A stretch of DNA of 64,000 nucleotides from the NCBI GenBank assembly GCA_012862575.1, contig BLSF01000065.1, positions 62,001 to 126,000 on the forward strand. The letters are read 5' to 3'. Positions 48,635-59,191 of this stretch are shown here, piece after piece. The notes under the pieces are model-generated. The model searched no databases, was not told where the DNA came from, and was given only the letters and a program-made list of their open reading frames with translations. The position numbers and the translations under genes were made by a program. The DNA comes from Parietichytrium sp. I65-24A (taxonomy: Eukaryota > Sar > Bigyra > Thraustochytrida > Thraustochytriidae). Within the stretch, counting starts at the first letter, position 1. Each line of letters begins with the position of its first letter.

Positions 48635-50377
48635 TTAGGTGAGCGAAATGGTCTCGACAGGAGCGGGACCCTGCTTCTTCTTCTTTTTCTTTTTCTTCTT
48701 CTCGCCGTCTTTTCCGGCAGCCTCTTCTGAAAAGTCTGCGGTCCACGATGGAGAAGCATGTCCCTCCGCTTCAGTTTGGTCCTGATTCAAGTCGATGCTA
48801 GTAGCACTCAGATCAGAGTCTCGCCGCCTGCCGATACCAAGAGGATCAGAGATATCTCGCTCAAACGGGTTCTCCGAAATCCCCATCCCATCCTGTTCAA
48901 ACTCGTAAGGCGTAAAGTCAGCATTGCGGTCTGGAGAGAGGGCAGAGTTGCGAGAGAGCGGTGAGGAGGTGCCGGTGGATGGCACTTGGCTGTCATCAAA
49001 CGTCTCGCGAATACCAGAATCTGTGGCGTTAGCATGCGGCGATGAGCGGAAGCCATTATGTTCTGAAGCTCCGAAAGGATTAACCTGATCCTCTTCTCGA
49101 ACATTGCTCACTCCGCGAAGAGAGTTGATCTTGTTTCCAATTGACTCGAACGTTCCCATCGGCCTATCAGCGTCCGCTTTAGGCTTTGACTTTGCAGCTG
49201 CACTGGAGCCATCGCCATCGGTGTCATCCTCTTGTCCGTCAGTCAGGTCGATCGAGTCCGCTCGGGAGTCCAACAAGACGTGCTCACCGTACTTGTTGTT
49301 AAAATTGTAGTAGGCGTCCTTCGCCACATCCTGCATACTCATGACGTCTTTGGCATTCGTGAAGGCTGCCTCGTTCCCGCCGGTAGAGCTGCGAGTGGCG
49401 ACTTCGATATCTCCAATGGAGTCGAACTCATCGCCGCCGCGGGGCCCGACATGGCCGTCTTTCGAGCCGGGCTCGCTGAACTCTCGCCAGGAAAACGCAC
49501 AGTACTGAAGAGCTGCGAATACCACCATCTCGCAGCAAAGCAAAAAGTTGTTCAAGGTCTCCAACGTCTCGGCAGACATGTTTGGAATGATTGCCACCAG
49601 CACAGACTGGTAATAGGTAGCGAAAACAACGAGCTTGACACTGACAAACTTGAGCACAGGGCGCTGATGCTTGAGGCCAGGATGGTCGTGCGTGGCCTTG
49701 TAGAACAACATGAGTACGTACAAAGCCAAAGTGTAACTCGTGTTGTATACGACTGCCTGAAAGATGCCCCAAGCCCTGGTGTCGTCCTTCCCGAGCACAA
49801 TGAGGAGAAGGTTGAGAATAGCCATGAGAGGCTTCACGATCACGAATTGAAGGGTCCCCTGCTTGCAAAGACGAAGAAATCTCGACGTAAGCGCCATGTC
49901 TGGGAGGCAACAGTTGAACGGGAAGACATGCCCAATGCTCCCTGGGTTGTGCATAATCACAGATAGGCACGCGTTCTCGCCACCACAATAACACAGCATG
50001 AGATTCAAGAAGCAGTATACCACGAATGCTTCGTACACGTCACGAATGGTTTCCAACAACGCGTGTCCCTCCGAAAATGCCAGCGAAAGAAACGAGAAGA
50101 GCGCGTAGAAGGGGACCATGAACAAGATTCTCACTATATACTTTTGCAGCAAAGGCTCGTTATAGTACACCAGGTGCCTGAAAATATTGACTCCACTGAT
50201 CAGGATCGCGCAACACGCAGTCATAAAGGCAATGCTCCACAGCCACCCGCCCTCTACAAATTCGTCCAGTGGGCTCAAAGTGGGTGCCATCGTAGGGGCC
50301 CACGTCGGCTCCAACGTCGGCGCCAACGTTAGATTCCCAGCAGCATCCGCCGTGGGCGCTCCAGTCAAATTCGACAT
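48635..50377 (-). CDS. TMEM184/OST-alpha-like seven-helix membrane protein
   Basis: 580 aa from ATG 50377 (MSNLTGAPTADAAGNLTLAP). The N-terminus has APT-type repeats (LAPTLEPTWAPTMAPTLSP) and NLT glycosylation sites, so it is probably lumenal or extracellular. Seven hydrophobic segments follow between ~45 and ~320. Family motifs are visible: RILFMVPFYALFSFLSL, EAFVVYCFLNLMLCYCGGEN, LCKQGTLQFVIVKPLMAI, and LKFVSVKLVVFATYYQSVLV. This is the TMEM184/LAZ1/OST-alpha family; animal OSTalpha transports bile acids and plant LAZ1 sits in the tonoplast. The C-terminal 260 residues are cytosolic, Ser/Asp-rich, and end in a Lys stretch (KKKKKKKKKQGP). Confidence 0.9.
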   Translation of the reverse strand: MSNLTGAPTADAAGNLTLAPTLEPTWAPTMAPTLSPLDEFVEGGWLWSIAFMTACCAILISGVNIFRHLVYYNEPLLQKYIVRILFMVPFYALFSFLSLAFSEGHALLETIRDVYEAFVVYCFLNLMLCYCGGENACLSVIMHNPGSIGHVFPFNCCLPDMALTSRFLRLCKQGTLQFVIVKPLMAILNLLLIVLGKDDTRAWGIFQAVVYNTSYTLALYVLMLFYKATHDHPGLKHQRPVLKFVSVKLVVFATYYQSVLVAIIPNMSAETLETLNNFLLCCEMVVFAALQYCAFSWREFSEPGSKDGHVGPRGGDEFDSIGDIEVATRSSTGGNEAAFTNAKDVMSMQDVAKDAYYNFNNKYGEHVLLDSRADSIDLTDGQEDDTDGDGSSAAAKSKPKADADRPMGTFESIGNKINSLRGVSNVREEDQVNPFGASEHNGFRSSPHANATDSGIRETFDDSQVPSTGTSSPLSRNSALSPDRNADFTPYEFEQDGMGISENPFERDISDPLGIGRRRDSDLSATSIDLNQDQTEAEGHASPSWTADFSEEAAGKDGEKKKKKKKKKQGPAPVETISLT

Positions 50378-51827
50378 TCTGCAACTCCCACCCTCCGCTA
50401 GCTACCGTTTCAATCTACCTCTCCCAAATTGCCAATCTTCTTCTCCTTCACGGCACGACTCCCCGACGCACCGATTTCCCGAGCTAAAGCTTCTTGAGCG
50501 CGCCACACTGCTAATCCCTCGTCGATAAACTAAACAATCTAAGGCGTCCAAAGAGTCCAAAAATATGTCCAAAAGCACCTATTTCTGATCCGCCTTTCCA
50601 GCCAAAGTCTCCCAAGTCTCCCAAGCCTTTTCGCTAGCCAAAATATAAGGCAGCGACGCCAGCTGAGTCTTACTCCCACGCCCTTGTGTACGTGTACTCG
50701 CCTACTGTTACTGAGTACTCGAAGCTGTGGTACTCGAGTACACTTTATCAATTGACCTTCTTTTCCACTCTCTCATTCTCTCATTCTCTCATTCTCTCTC
50801 TATTCTATTCTCTGTCTTTGTCTTCTTACACTTCCTCTACTTTTTATCTTTCATTCAACGCTCTAGCACCTACTAGCTATTACATTAAGACTTTGGCCCA
50901 GTACTTTACGTGCATAATAAGCACAATAAGCACTTACTAACCTCCAATAAGCCTGGTTAGTGATGATTGGTAGGTGGTACGTAGTGTGGTGTTAGGGTTG
51001 GCTGGTAGGGCGGAGTGGTTGACCGACAGCTATTGGGCTGTAGGGAGTGCTATGGAGATGTGGTGCATACGGGACTCGGACTCTCGCTGGCTTCAAGGAA
51101 AGACAGTTCGCTGTTCGCTATCTAAAATGGTAGGGTTAGAGTAGAAGTGGGCTGTACGAGAGCTGTCCGCTAACAGTAGTGCCAACTTGAACTTGAAGAG
51201 CCTTTGGTTTGTGTGAACTAACAAAGTGAAGCCACAAAGTGCAGCCTATCGTTTCTTTCTCGGTCGGATCGACAATGATTGACACTGACAACGCTTTTCT
51301 GGCTCACAAGATAGACTTTATGCCGTTAATAAAAGAAAAAACACTTTGCTGAAGGTAGAACGGGAACCATCGCAAATAGCTTGATCTTCGTGCAATGCAG
51401 AAATGGATGTCGCACACGATTGTAAACTTCGAGGGGCACAGAGTCGAAACGGACACGAAATAAGCGACATCAGGCAACAAGTTGATCGATTCTCAGTAGG
51501 AAATATCCATTGCTGCCTAATTTGGTCTGTGAAAAACAAACAAGATGGCCAGCAACGAAGGACAGAATGACAGTCGAACCCAGGTTTCGCCGCTTGTATT
51601 GGACTGCGACTTGGAGAACGGGACACATAGATAGCTTCAAAACTCTCTCTGTTTCGTTTGCAATGAAAACGATTGTTACCTAATATTCGGAAGAGAAGAG
51701 CAAGCGGGTCCAACGCAGCAGGCCACCCGAAGCGCACTTAAAATATGGGGTATACTTTTTGGCATCATAATTAATACAACAAACACAAATCACAAATTTG
51801 GATCTCGGTTCTCGTAATCTCAACCAA
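50378..51827. other. Promoter and 3' spacer, 1.45 kb
   Basis: No gene. Upstream of the TMEM184-like gene lie a GTACTCGAGTAC palindrome (50730-50741) and CATTCTCT repeats (about 50772-50800). A 139-codon minus frame at 51318-51737 has no protein-like features. Confidence 0.55.
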
Positions 51828-53924
51828 TCACTTCTTCTTCTGTGCCTGTTGCTGGCCGCTTTGCGGTTTTTGTTTTTGCTGCGCAGGTTGGCGAGGCCCT
51901 GAAGTGCTTTGATTTTTACCCGGAGCTGCACCGCTCTGTTGAGATTGCTGAATTACTGGGGTCGCCTGAGGATTAGGGGCCTGCGCTTCTGTGGACTTTG
52001 ACGCATTTCCATTTCCATTCCCACCGTTCCCGGCGCCCCGGCGGCGCCGGTTGTTTGGTTTCTTGGACCCATTTGGCCCAGCTTTCTCTTGCGCAAGTTG
52101 TTGGTTTTCGGCTTGCACAGGAGCCTTCTTCTCCTCTCCAGAGGTCTTCTCGCTCGTCGAAGGACCAGCCTTTTCAAGTTTTACTTGTTTGACCTCAGGC
52201 GCCTTGACGTCAGCTGGCTGTGCTGGGACTTTGGCTTGCTCCGCGCTGGCGCCTTTACCACCTTTGCCACGGCGTTTCCCGCTCTTTGGCCGCTCGGCAG
52301 TCTCCTGCTCTGCTGGCCCGGGCTGCTGCTGCTCTTGGTGTTGTTGTTGCTGTTGAGACTGCTGGCCGTTATTCTTTTTCGGCTTTTCCTTGTCCTTTTG
52401 CGCTGCTGGCGCGGCAGCCGGTTGGGCAGCTAAGGCCTCGGAGGGTTCCTTCTGAGATTTTGCACTGCCCTTGGCATCTGCCGAACCTTCCCGCTGTACC
52501 AGAGGTTTTTTGGAGCCTTTGTTCCCCCTTTTACGACCGTTTCTCCCAGTCACTTCAATAAGTGGGACAGGTTTTTCCTCATTTGCATTCGCAAGCTCGC
52601 TCTTTTGCTCCACGCTTTCTGATCCTGCAGTGATGTTCGAGGAGCTGGGAACCTTTGATGCATTCGGCAAAGGAGCATCTTGCTTGGTCTTTCCTCCCCC
52701 CTGTTTGCGCTTGTTTCCTTTCGCAGTGTCCCGACGCTGTGATCCCTCAGCGGACGGTTCATGAGCTGGACCAGATGGCCCGTTTTGTGCATTCTTCACG
52801 GTGGCCTCCTGCTGCCGAGGTTGTTGAGGCGGCTGTTGTGGCTGCTGTTGCGACTGTGATGCCTGTCGGCGATTCTGCTTAGTGTCGGCTTGAGACCTGT
52901 TCCTATCCTGCGAAGCATCCTGGGCCGCCTTGGCATAGTGCTGCTGTTTTCTCTGTGAGGCCGCATTCTTCGCCTTCTGACCACCATTGCTGCTACCACT
53001 GTGACTAACCCTATCCTCGTCATGCTCGAGCCGCAAAGCCTGCACACCTCTCTCCAAATCATTCTGGCGAAATCCAGCTGCAGAGTCTCCGTTTGGGCGG
53101 CGGAACTGTTGCTGCTGGGCGCCTGGGAACTCGCGGAACTCGGAGTCGATTTTTAGGAGCTGCTTTTTGATTTCCTGCTCGTCGTCTTTCAACGTCCTAA
53201 ACTTAGAGTCAAATTCCAACTGGGCTTCCACCAGATCCCTTGCCAGGTCGACGGATTTCTTGACACCAAGAATTCGCAATACTCGAATATTCGGGGAGTT
53301 GTCCGCTGAATCTTCCATGGTGATGTTGACACAGCCAGACTTGCGCCGCAACTCGGGGATATTTTTGCCTTTTTCGCCGACAATGGAGCGCATCTGTTCG
53401 AGCGGGATGGGGAGCGCGACTTCCTGATACTCGAGCATATCTTTGGCGCGGCGCACAGCCTCAGGATCTTCGCCTCTAATTCTGACTGTTCTTGCTGTGG
53501 GATCCACGACAATTTTATCCACGCCAGTAATCTCCTTCACCTTATTCAAATTTGCACCGCCCTTGCCAATCACGAGGCCGATGAGCTGCTCGGGCACCGA
53601 GAACTCCACTCTTTGACCTCTCTTGAACTCCTCATTTGTGGCGCGCAGGTCTTGCTCCATCTTTTCGGTCTGCAGCTTGCGCTGCTGGTACTTGACCTGA
53701 AACGTCAGATGAAGCTCCAGCAGCGACCTGGCCGCATACGCGTCGTCGTGCGTATTTGCCACAATCTTAAAGTTGGCCTTTCCTGGTCGAACACTCTCCA
53801 GCTCGATAGCTTGACATTTCACCCCGATCTTTTCCAGCACCTCAGCGGCCTCTCCAGACTGCGCCCATTGCAGCAGCTCGTACGGCACGGGCACGAAGAC
53901 CGTCGCCAACTGATACATTTCCAT
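51828..53924 (-). CDS. FMRP/FXR-like tandem KH RNA-binding protein
   Basis: I place the start at ATG 53924 (MEMYQLATVFVPVPYEL; 698 aa); 46 further codons upstream are open but lack ATG. Residues ~1-100 may correspond to the KH0-like region of FMRP. KH1 (~105-168) reads VEFSVPEQLIGLVIGKGGAN-LNKVKEITGV with GKGG at 120-123. KH2 (~169-238) has GEKG at 183-186 and ELRRKSGCVNI. The VRIRGEDPEAVRRAKDMLEY, RILGVKKSVDLARDLVEAQL and following IKKQLLKIDSEF segments line up with FMRP after each KH and in the helix beyond KH2. No Tudor/Agenet pair precedes them. The C-terminal 430 residues are Gln/Lys/Ala-rich with one RRRRGAGNGGNGNGN patch rather than an RGG box. Inferred: mRNA binding and translational control in the cytoplasm. 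Confidence 0.82.
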   Translation of the reverse strand: MEMYQLATVFVPVPYELLQWAQSGEAAEVLEKIGVKCQAIELESVRPGKANFKIVANTHDDAYAARSLLELHLTFQVKYQQRKLQTEKMEQDLRATNEEFKRGQRVEFSVPEQLIGLVIGKGGANLNKVKEITGVDKIVVDPTARTVRIRGEDPEAVRRAKDMLEYQEVALPIPLEQMRSIVGEKGKNIPELRRKSGCVNITMEDSADNSPNIRVLRILGVKKSVDLARDLVEAQLEFDSKFRTLKDDEQEIKKQLLKIDSEFREFPGAQQQQFRRPNGDSAAGFRQNDLERGVQALRLEHDEDRVSHSGSSNGGQKAKNAASQRKQQHYAKAAQDASQDRNRSQADTKQNRRQASQSQQQPQQPPQQPRQQEATVKNAQNGPSGPAHEPSAEGSQRRDTAKGNKRKQGGGKTKQDAPLPNASKVPSSSNITAGSESVEQKSELANANEEKPVPLIEVTGRNGRKRGNKGSKKPLVQREGSADAKGSAKSQKEPSEALAAQPAAAPAAQKDKEKPKKNNGQQSQQQQQHQEQQQPGPAEQETAERPKSGKRRGKGGKGASAEQAKVPAQPADVKAPEVKQVKLEKAGPSTSEKTSGEEKKAPVQAENQQLAQEKAGPNGSKKPNNRRRRGAGNGGNGNGNASKSTEAQAPNPQATPVIQQSQQSGAAPGKNQSTSGPRQPAQQKQKPQSGQQQAQKKK

Positions 53925-55525
53925 CCTGTCTTTCAGCCGAGCCCGGTTAAAAAGAGAACGAAACCCCGCGCCGAGCAATATGGCTTTTGGCTGGCTTCGA
54001 TACCCCCACGCAGTTGCTTGCTTCTTGCTTCTTAGGTTTGCGACAGAGGCCTTTGTCCACACTCACTGTGACTACGCTATTGTTATTCGCGACACCGATG
54101 CTTGCCGACGTAAACCTGCTTGCTTTCTTGCTGGCTTGCTACCTCTCACTCCTTCGTTTGATCAAGAGAGATGATACGAAAACAAAACCACCTCTCTCCG
54201 TGCCCGATTTTTGACCAAGTCCGAAAGGCGCAACTTGCGCGGACATTAATGTTTAGGATATTAAATGGTTAGCGATGGAGACCTTGACAGTGGCCATGGG
54301 ATTGCTGCTGGGCCTCAAAATGCAGCGAGCCATGTTTGTTGTTAGTTTAAATTAACACTCACAAGCTCTCCAACTCTCCCGTCGGGTGGCCCTAGCTCAG
54401 CTCTGGAGCGTGATAAGGAGAGCTCAGTTGTAGTACTGAGTACTCGAGTAGCGAGCAGTTTCATGCCAATCGTCTATCATCTCGATTGAGAAAAGCTTTT
54501 TCTCTCAATCGCTGTCCGAGTGAGTCAAGTTTTCAAATGGGCCACTGTCCTAGGACCCTTAGGGACGTTGAATTTGTTCCAGGGATGTTCTTTGACTGGG
54601 CCAATTACCTGAAAGTCAAGTCATTACACTCTACTCTCATGAAAAAGTACCATGCAACATTACCAGTTAAGATACTTGACTTTCAATATAGAGTCACTAA
54701 ATACTAACTAGTCCTCTACCGACACCCGTGCGACCCCGTGCGTTCGAGGTCTAGGGTATTGGATAAGTACTACTACAAACGCAAAGAAAGGCTTGGGGCT
54801 TGGTCATTCATTTTTGAGAGAGCTTTACATGTGATGTAATTTGTCATTTGATCAAGAACAAGAAAAAACATTTTGATTGATTTCATTTCAAACTTGAAAG
54901 TGAGTGATTATTTGCCAAGTCAGTGCATGAGTGAATGAACGAATGTGCCCTCTCATTCATTCATTCATTCAGTCAATCTTGATTCGAATTCACAGTCAAG
55001 GAAGAGTCAGTTTCTATGCGTTTCCATGGACAACCATTGGCAAAGATACATCAACCAAGACGCCACGTTAGCAGGACCAGGGTCTTTCGTCACAAGCAAC
55101 ATGACACTCAGACGAGAGTGACGAGAACGAAACTCTTCTCCAAATACGGTTGTATGTCTGTCTTTCAAAGTTCACGTCAGATTGACTGAGTGCGTTGACC
55201 TGACGACAAACTTGAACTTGAACATGAACAAAGTCAATCATACATCAATCATACATCACAGCCGATGAAAACACGACCCTTGGTATCCCTTGGTGCCACG
55301 TGAGACTGCGAAAGTAGAAGTGTACGTGGACGCATGTGAGATGACGAGTCGATGAGATGACGCGGAACGCCAGGGCAGACGGAGACAGACGGCGCTCTTG
55401 AATTGTGAGTTATTTTGAGATAGCTGGGATAGCTGTGCTGGTGTCGATACGAGTTGGAGTGAGCTTGGCTTCGGTGCTCGCGACAGCGCCCTCTGTCTCG
55501 CGGCTAGCGGACCGAGGCAGTGAAA
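53925..55525. other. Divergent promoter spacer, 1.6 kb
   Basis: No supported gene. It contains an AGTACTGAGTACTCGAGTA motif near 54430-54450, an ATTC repeat near 54955-54970 and TCAATCATACATCAATCATACATCA direct repeats near 55236-55258. A 73-codon ATG frame at 54486-54707 has no features. Confidence 0.55.
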
Positions 55526-56211
55526 ATGTGGCGCGGCATTGTGAGGTTGGTGTTGTTGCCCTTTTGCACCGTGCTGGGCGCACCAGGAGAGTGGGAGAAT
55601 GAGGCCGTGTATTGCCGGTTGGAGGGCGGCAAACCGCTGTGCGAGACGGATATGGCACGCCTGGAGTTCGAGCGAGAGTTTGACGACATGGTGGAAGCTG
55701 CCGAGGAGGTGCGTTGATCTGGGTTGGGAGGGTGTTGTTTGTGTATGCGTCTGGTCGGTTTGCGGAATGGAGTGTGGTTATTGACAGTAGCTCGCTCCAG
55801 TCATTGAATCAAGTGAAGCAAGGACGATTTTTTGGATTCCGATTTGAGATTCAAGACTACGCCGCGGAAGGCATCAAGGAAGAGATCAAGGAGATGGCTG
55901 ATCAGCTCTTTTGCTTTGGGTGGGTACAAGAAGGACTCGCGCAGCACAGTGTGGTGGGAGAAGCGAGATGTGGCGTCCATGCCGGGCATCAACTCTTGGG
56001 AAAACTGAAAAGGCTCGTAGCAGTGGCCGGGAATCTTGGTGTCAGGGAGTATCGTGATACCAAAATAAAGCTGCATTTTGCTGCTTTTGAAGTCCTGCCC
56101 CCTGATAGGATTACCTGCTTTGAAACAAAACCGCACCAATGCAACGACAAGGAAGATCTGAAGACCCAAATTTCAGATCCCAATATCATATGGTCCAAAG
56201 CTACGAACTGA
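55526..56211 (+). CDS. Secreted acylphosphatase-like protein, spliced
   Basis: Exon 1 is 55526-55708, the intron 55709-55800 (GAG/GTGCGT...CTCCAG, phase 0, 92 nt), exon 2 55801-56211; 197 aa. The N-terminus MWRGIVRLVLLPFCTVLGAP is a signal peptide. A linker and helix follow (CETDMARLEFEREFDDMVEA). After the splice VKQGRFFGFRFEIQDYAAEG matches the acylphosphatase loop (G.VQG.GFR......A) with the phosphate-binding Arg. FGWVQ replaces the usual GWVRN, so the catalytic Asn appears to be Gln. VVGEARCGVHAGHQLLGKLK fits the second half of the fold. There is an insertion between strand 1 and FGWV. Acylphosphatases hydrolyse acyl phosphates; activity here is doubtful given the Asn change. Alternative: an unrelated ferredoxin-like fold. 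Confidence 0.62.
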
Positions 56212-56321
56212 CTGAGGAGCATTTGCGAAAAGGCCGAAAGGGGCACTGCCGGCAAAAGGTGTGTGTAGTGGTTGGTTTGGACGGCGACTATTGTTTCTGT
56301 GTGTATATATCTATTTTAGAG

Positions 56322-56327
56322 AATAAA
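56322..56327 (+). terminator. Polyadenylation signal AATAAA
   Basis: It lies about 110 nt after the stop at 56211, fitting the 3' end of the acylphosphatase-like transcript and just before the converging oxygenase gene. Confidence 0.5.
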
Positions 56328-56437
56328 AGCAGTGAAGAAAGAAAACGAAAGCTAAAACATAAGCTCTGACGAATGGAAAGAGAAGAGTCCATCGTACAAC
56401 ATTCTTCAGGTCAATCAGGTTGTTGCAACGTTTCGGT

Positions 56438-57562
56438 TTAGAGCTTTGACTTGGGGGCAGCATCCTTCTTGCCAAACTCGTAGTATTTTGCAAAAGTTTT
56501 TTGCAAAAAGTCACCAAAGGTCATTCCATCTTCGGTGAAGCGGTCGTCCAATGGAGGTACCTTGGTGCTCACATTGAGAGCCAGGACCTGCTCACGAGAG
56601 CAACCCTTAGGAACGTAAAGCCGGTCAGAAGGTTTGGTGTCGATAAATACAGGATGGCTCACACGAGCCACGCGAATGTTGGTGCCTGGAGCTGGCTTTG
56701 CGCCACGCACGCAATGAGGGGTAGCCTGCACTGCGCCGCCGGTGATAATCTGCACACACTCTCCAAGCTGAATCGCCATACAGTCCTCCGGAATCTGCAC
56801 TTGCACATCGTTTCCGTTTCGGTCCACAATGTAGAGGCCGGCGGCAGGATCTGGGCAAGGAATCACTTCCCCGGTCTCCCCGTTCACATATATGTCTCCA
56901 GCTAGGCAAGTAAGAAAGCCACTATCGTTGTGCCATCCAATCCACGAGTCTGGGCTGCCTTCCTTGAGCTGCTCATCCGACAAAGGAAAGTAGTACAAGA
57001 GTCTGCCCTTCGCTTTGTCCGTTTTGCGCATGGCATCGCCAAGCCCGGGAACGTAGTTTGGGACCTTGGCTTGCGCAAATGAGTCAATGTGACGAGCAAG
57101 ATTGTGGCACACGCCGTGCATCAAAGTGCCAAGATGTTTTGCGGCAGGCTCAAAAGCTGGCATGTCTTTCTTTGGCCAAATGTTGAGCGGGTAAGACACC
57201 GGGTATTTCTTGCGCTCCTCGGCTGTCCCTGGGCAATCAGACAGCGGGTTGAAGTAGAACGAGCCTTTGGCAAAGTCCGGCTTGTCACCGAGCTTCTCCT
57301 TTCCGTGGCTCCAGCCAGCGTTGTACAAGGTCCGCTCATCTTCCAGCGACTTGAGCACATCCTCAGGAAGGTGCGCTAGCTGGTGTGCCTGGGTCAAAAC
57401 GGCCTTCTTGGCCTCCACAAACCCAGGGATGTTGCGGATAGCCATCACTCCAAACCCTCCTGGCCCGTACGCCTTCTCCACGAACGCGCTCAGGTCATCG
57501 TTGCCAATGATCTGCTCGTAGTCCACCACCACAAGGTTGTCTGAGCCTGCCCGCCGTGCCAT
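56438..57562 (-). CDS. 2-oxoglutarate/Fe(II)-dependent dioxygenase (isopenicillin-N-synthase-like)
   Basis: 374 aa from ATG 57562 (MARRAGSDNLVVVDYEQIIG). The N-terminus has the DIOX_N pattern (YGPGGFGVMAIRNIPGF). The iron ligands are H211 and D213 (WHNDSGFLT) and H283 (ATPHCVRG). R297 in NIRVARVSHPVFI is the probable 2-oxoglutarate-binding Arg. The core between them (GLYIVDRNGNDVQVQIPEDC, MAIQLGECVQIITGGAVQAT) is the double-stranded beta-helix. Length and order match soluble plant-type and protist 2OG oxygenases. A substrate cannot be predicted. There is no signal peptide, so it is presumably cytosolic. Confidence 0.93.
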   Translation of the reverse strand: MARRAGSDNLVVVDYEQIIGNDDLSAFVEKAYGPGGFGVMAIRNIPGFVEAKKAVLTQAHQLAHLPEDVLKSLEDERTLYNAGWSHGKEKLGDKPDFAKGSFYFNPLSDCPGTAEERKKYPVSYPLNIWPKKDMPAFEPAAKHLGTLMHGVCHNLARHIDSFAQAKVPNYVPGLGDAMRKTDKAKGRLLYYFPLSDEQLKEGSPDSWIGWHNDSGFLTCLAGDIYVNGETGEVIPCPDPAAGLYIVDRNGNDVQVQIPEDCMAIQLGECVQIITGGAVQATPHCVRGAKPAPGTNIRVARVSHPVFIDTKPSDRLYVPKGCSREQVLALNVSTKVPPLDDRFTEDGMTFGDFLQKTFAKYYEFGKKDAAPKSKL

Positions 57563-58779
57563 CTTCAGATTCCTCTGCTCTCAAGCGCCTTTTGACTTCT
57601 CGTCAACAGCAAGTGCAGCCTTGTGTTGTCTGTCTTCTGAACGACCTTTCGCTGGTCACACCGGAGCGATGCCTCTCGTTTGCGATATGCTCGCTCTGCC
57701 ACTGTGCCGCTGTGCGCAAGTGAAAACCGGTAAGTACTTTTCTTGTTGAACACGTTCAATCAATCAATGAACCTGAACATTGATTGATTGACTGGCCACC
57801 CACGTTGCACTCACCGCTTACTCCTTGTGGTTGGCTAAAACATGCTAAAACTTCGCTTTTGTGTGCAAGCAAAAGCTTACACAAACTAGGCTAGCTAGAG
57901 TACCAAAACAACCAAAACTCGCAATGAGACGTTTGGAGAAACAGAGAAACGCACGCGCGGACATTGAATTTGCGCTCTGCTCTGCGGGGTATGCAAGATA
58001 CGCCTGCTTTCACCCGGAAGAGCTGAACGAATTATGGGCGTGTTCAGCGTGTTCGCTATTGTTTGTTGTTTTCAATTGATGTTGGATGTTTGCACAAACT
58101 AAATTCTCGGCACCTCTCGTTGGCGCCAGCGCTCTCTTAGTGAAAACGTGTGGAAGCACTCTTGCACCGAGCAAGGCTAAGACATTGCTGAGAGCCAACG
58201 TGCCTTTGAGCGTGGTTTCCAGGAAGATGTGCCAGAAGCTTCAGAAGCCAAGGGATCCTCCGACTCCCCGGCACTTGGAGAGGCGCCGGTTAACGTGCTT
58301 ACTGTGGACTGTGCGCCGCGACTGCGTTGTCGCTTTTATTTCGCATTGAGCGCAGTGAGCTGTGGAGGCAGATGTGCATTCTCTTGCAGCGGCGAATTCG
58401 TCTCGTCGTCAAGTCAAATTGAAATAGATATGATACATGGTCGAGTGCAAGAGTCTCGCTCTCTCTGACCTTGAAGAGCCTGAATTCTTTTTTGAAAGTG
58501 AAAATTGAATGAACGGTAAAAAGTGGTTTTCTCTCTTTTCTTTATTGCATAACCCAAAGCGCCTGTTGCATTTGCAGCTCCCTTGGCGAGTTGCACCTGC
58601 CAGAGCCAGGTTTCCGCTATGCACTGTCTCTTGCTCGCAACTGGGCCACAGTGGTCTTTCGTTGACAGACTCAGTCTTTGAACGCTTGATCGTGCAATAA
58701 CCGCACGGAAACTTCCAGCAAGTTCCCGGCCCAGAATGTTGCCAGAGCAGAGAGAGTATATCAGGAGCTCCCAATAGCC

Positions 58780-59191
58780 CTAGAACTTCTTGGCACCCGA
58801 TAGCGTGGCAGAAGATGGCAGAAGACCCCATTCGCGTTTTCTCATGGAACTACACATTGAACGAGTAAGCTTACTCAAATTAGCTTGCTTCGCAATCTCG
58901 TAAACCCCGACGAGGTTATTGAACTGTAATTGGAAATCCATCGTCCCCTTGTATTCCTCGAAGGTGGAGAGCACTATCTCGTGGAACCCTCCGTTCAGAA
59001 GAGCGCGACGGACCGCGGGTCTTCTCGATCAGCTCCCTGATATTCTCGTCCGTGTTTCCATTATCCTGGTACCAATGGACTTCCCTTCCCTCCTCCTGCG
59101 ATGGGTGAGGCTGGTATTCCATTTTGGGAAACTCATGCTTGTAGACAGTCGCCGTTGCGATCGTTGCATCTTGAGAGCATTTGAGAGCCGC
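58780..59191 (-). pseudogene. Decayed helical-repeat (ARM-like?) gene fragment
   Basis: Two adjacent minus-strand frames carry protein-like sequence that reads continuously only across a frame change near 59025. The first is AALKCSQDATIATATVYKHE...GREVHWYQDNGNTDENIREL. The second is RRALLNGGFHEIVLSTFEEY and QFNNLVGVYEIAKQANLSKL, ending at 58780. The NGGF.EIV......F..Q...L pattern resembles an armadillo-type repeat. There is no start codon and no upstream continuation, so I read it as a truncated relic of a host gene. Confidence 0.3.

Noticed and set aside
50998-51092. tRNA-Ser/Leu-like stretch (GGCGGAGTGGTTGACC)
   Set aside because: The A-box resembles a tRNA but no acceptor or anticodon stem pairs and the B-box is poor.
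54380-54460. tRNA-like D-arm (TAGCTCAG...GAGC)
   Set aside because: D-stem pairs, but anticodon and acceptor stems do not and no B-box follows.
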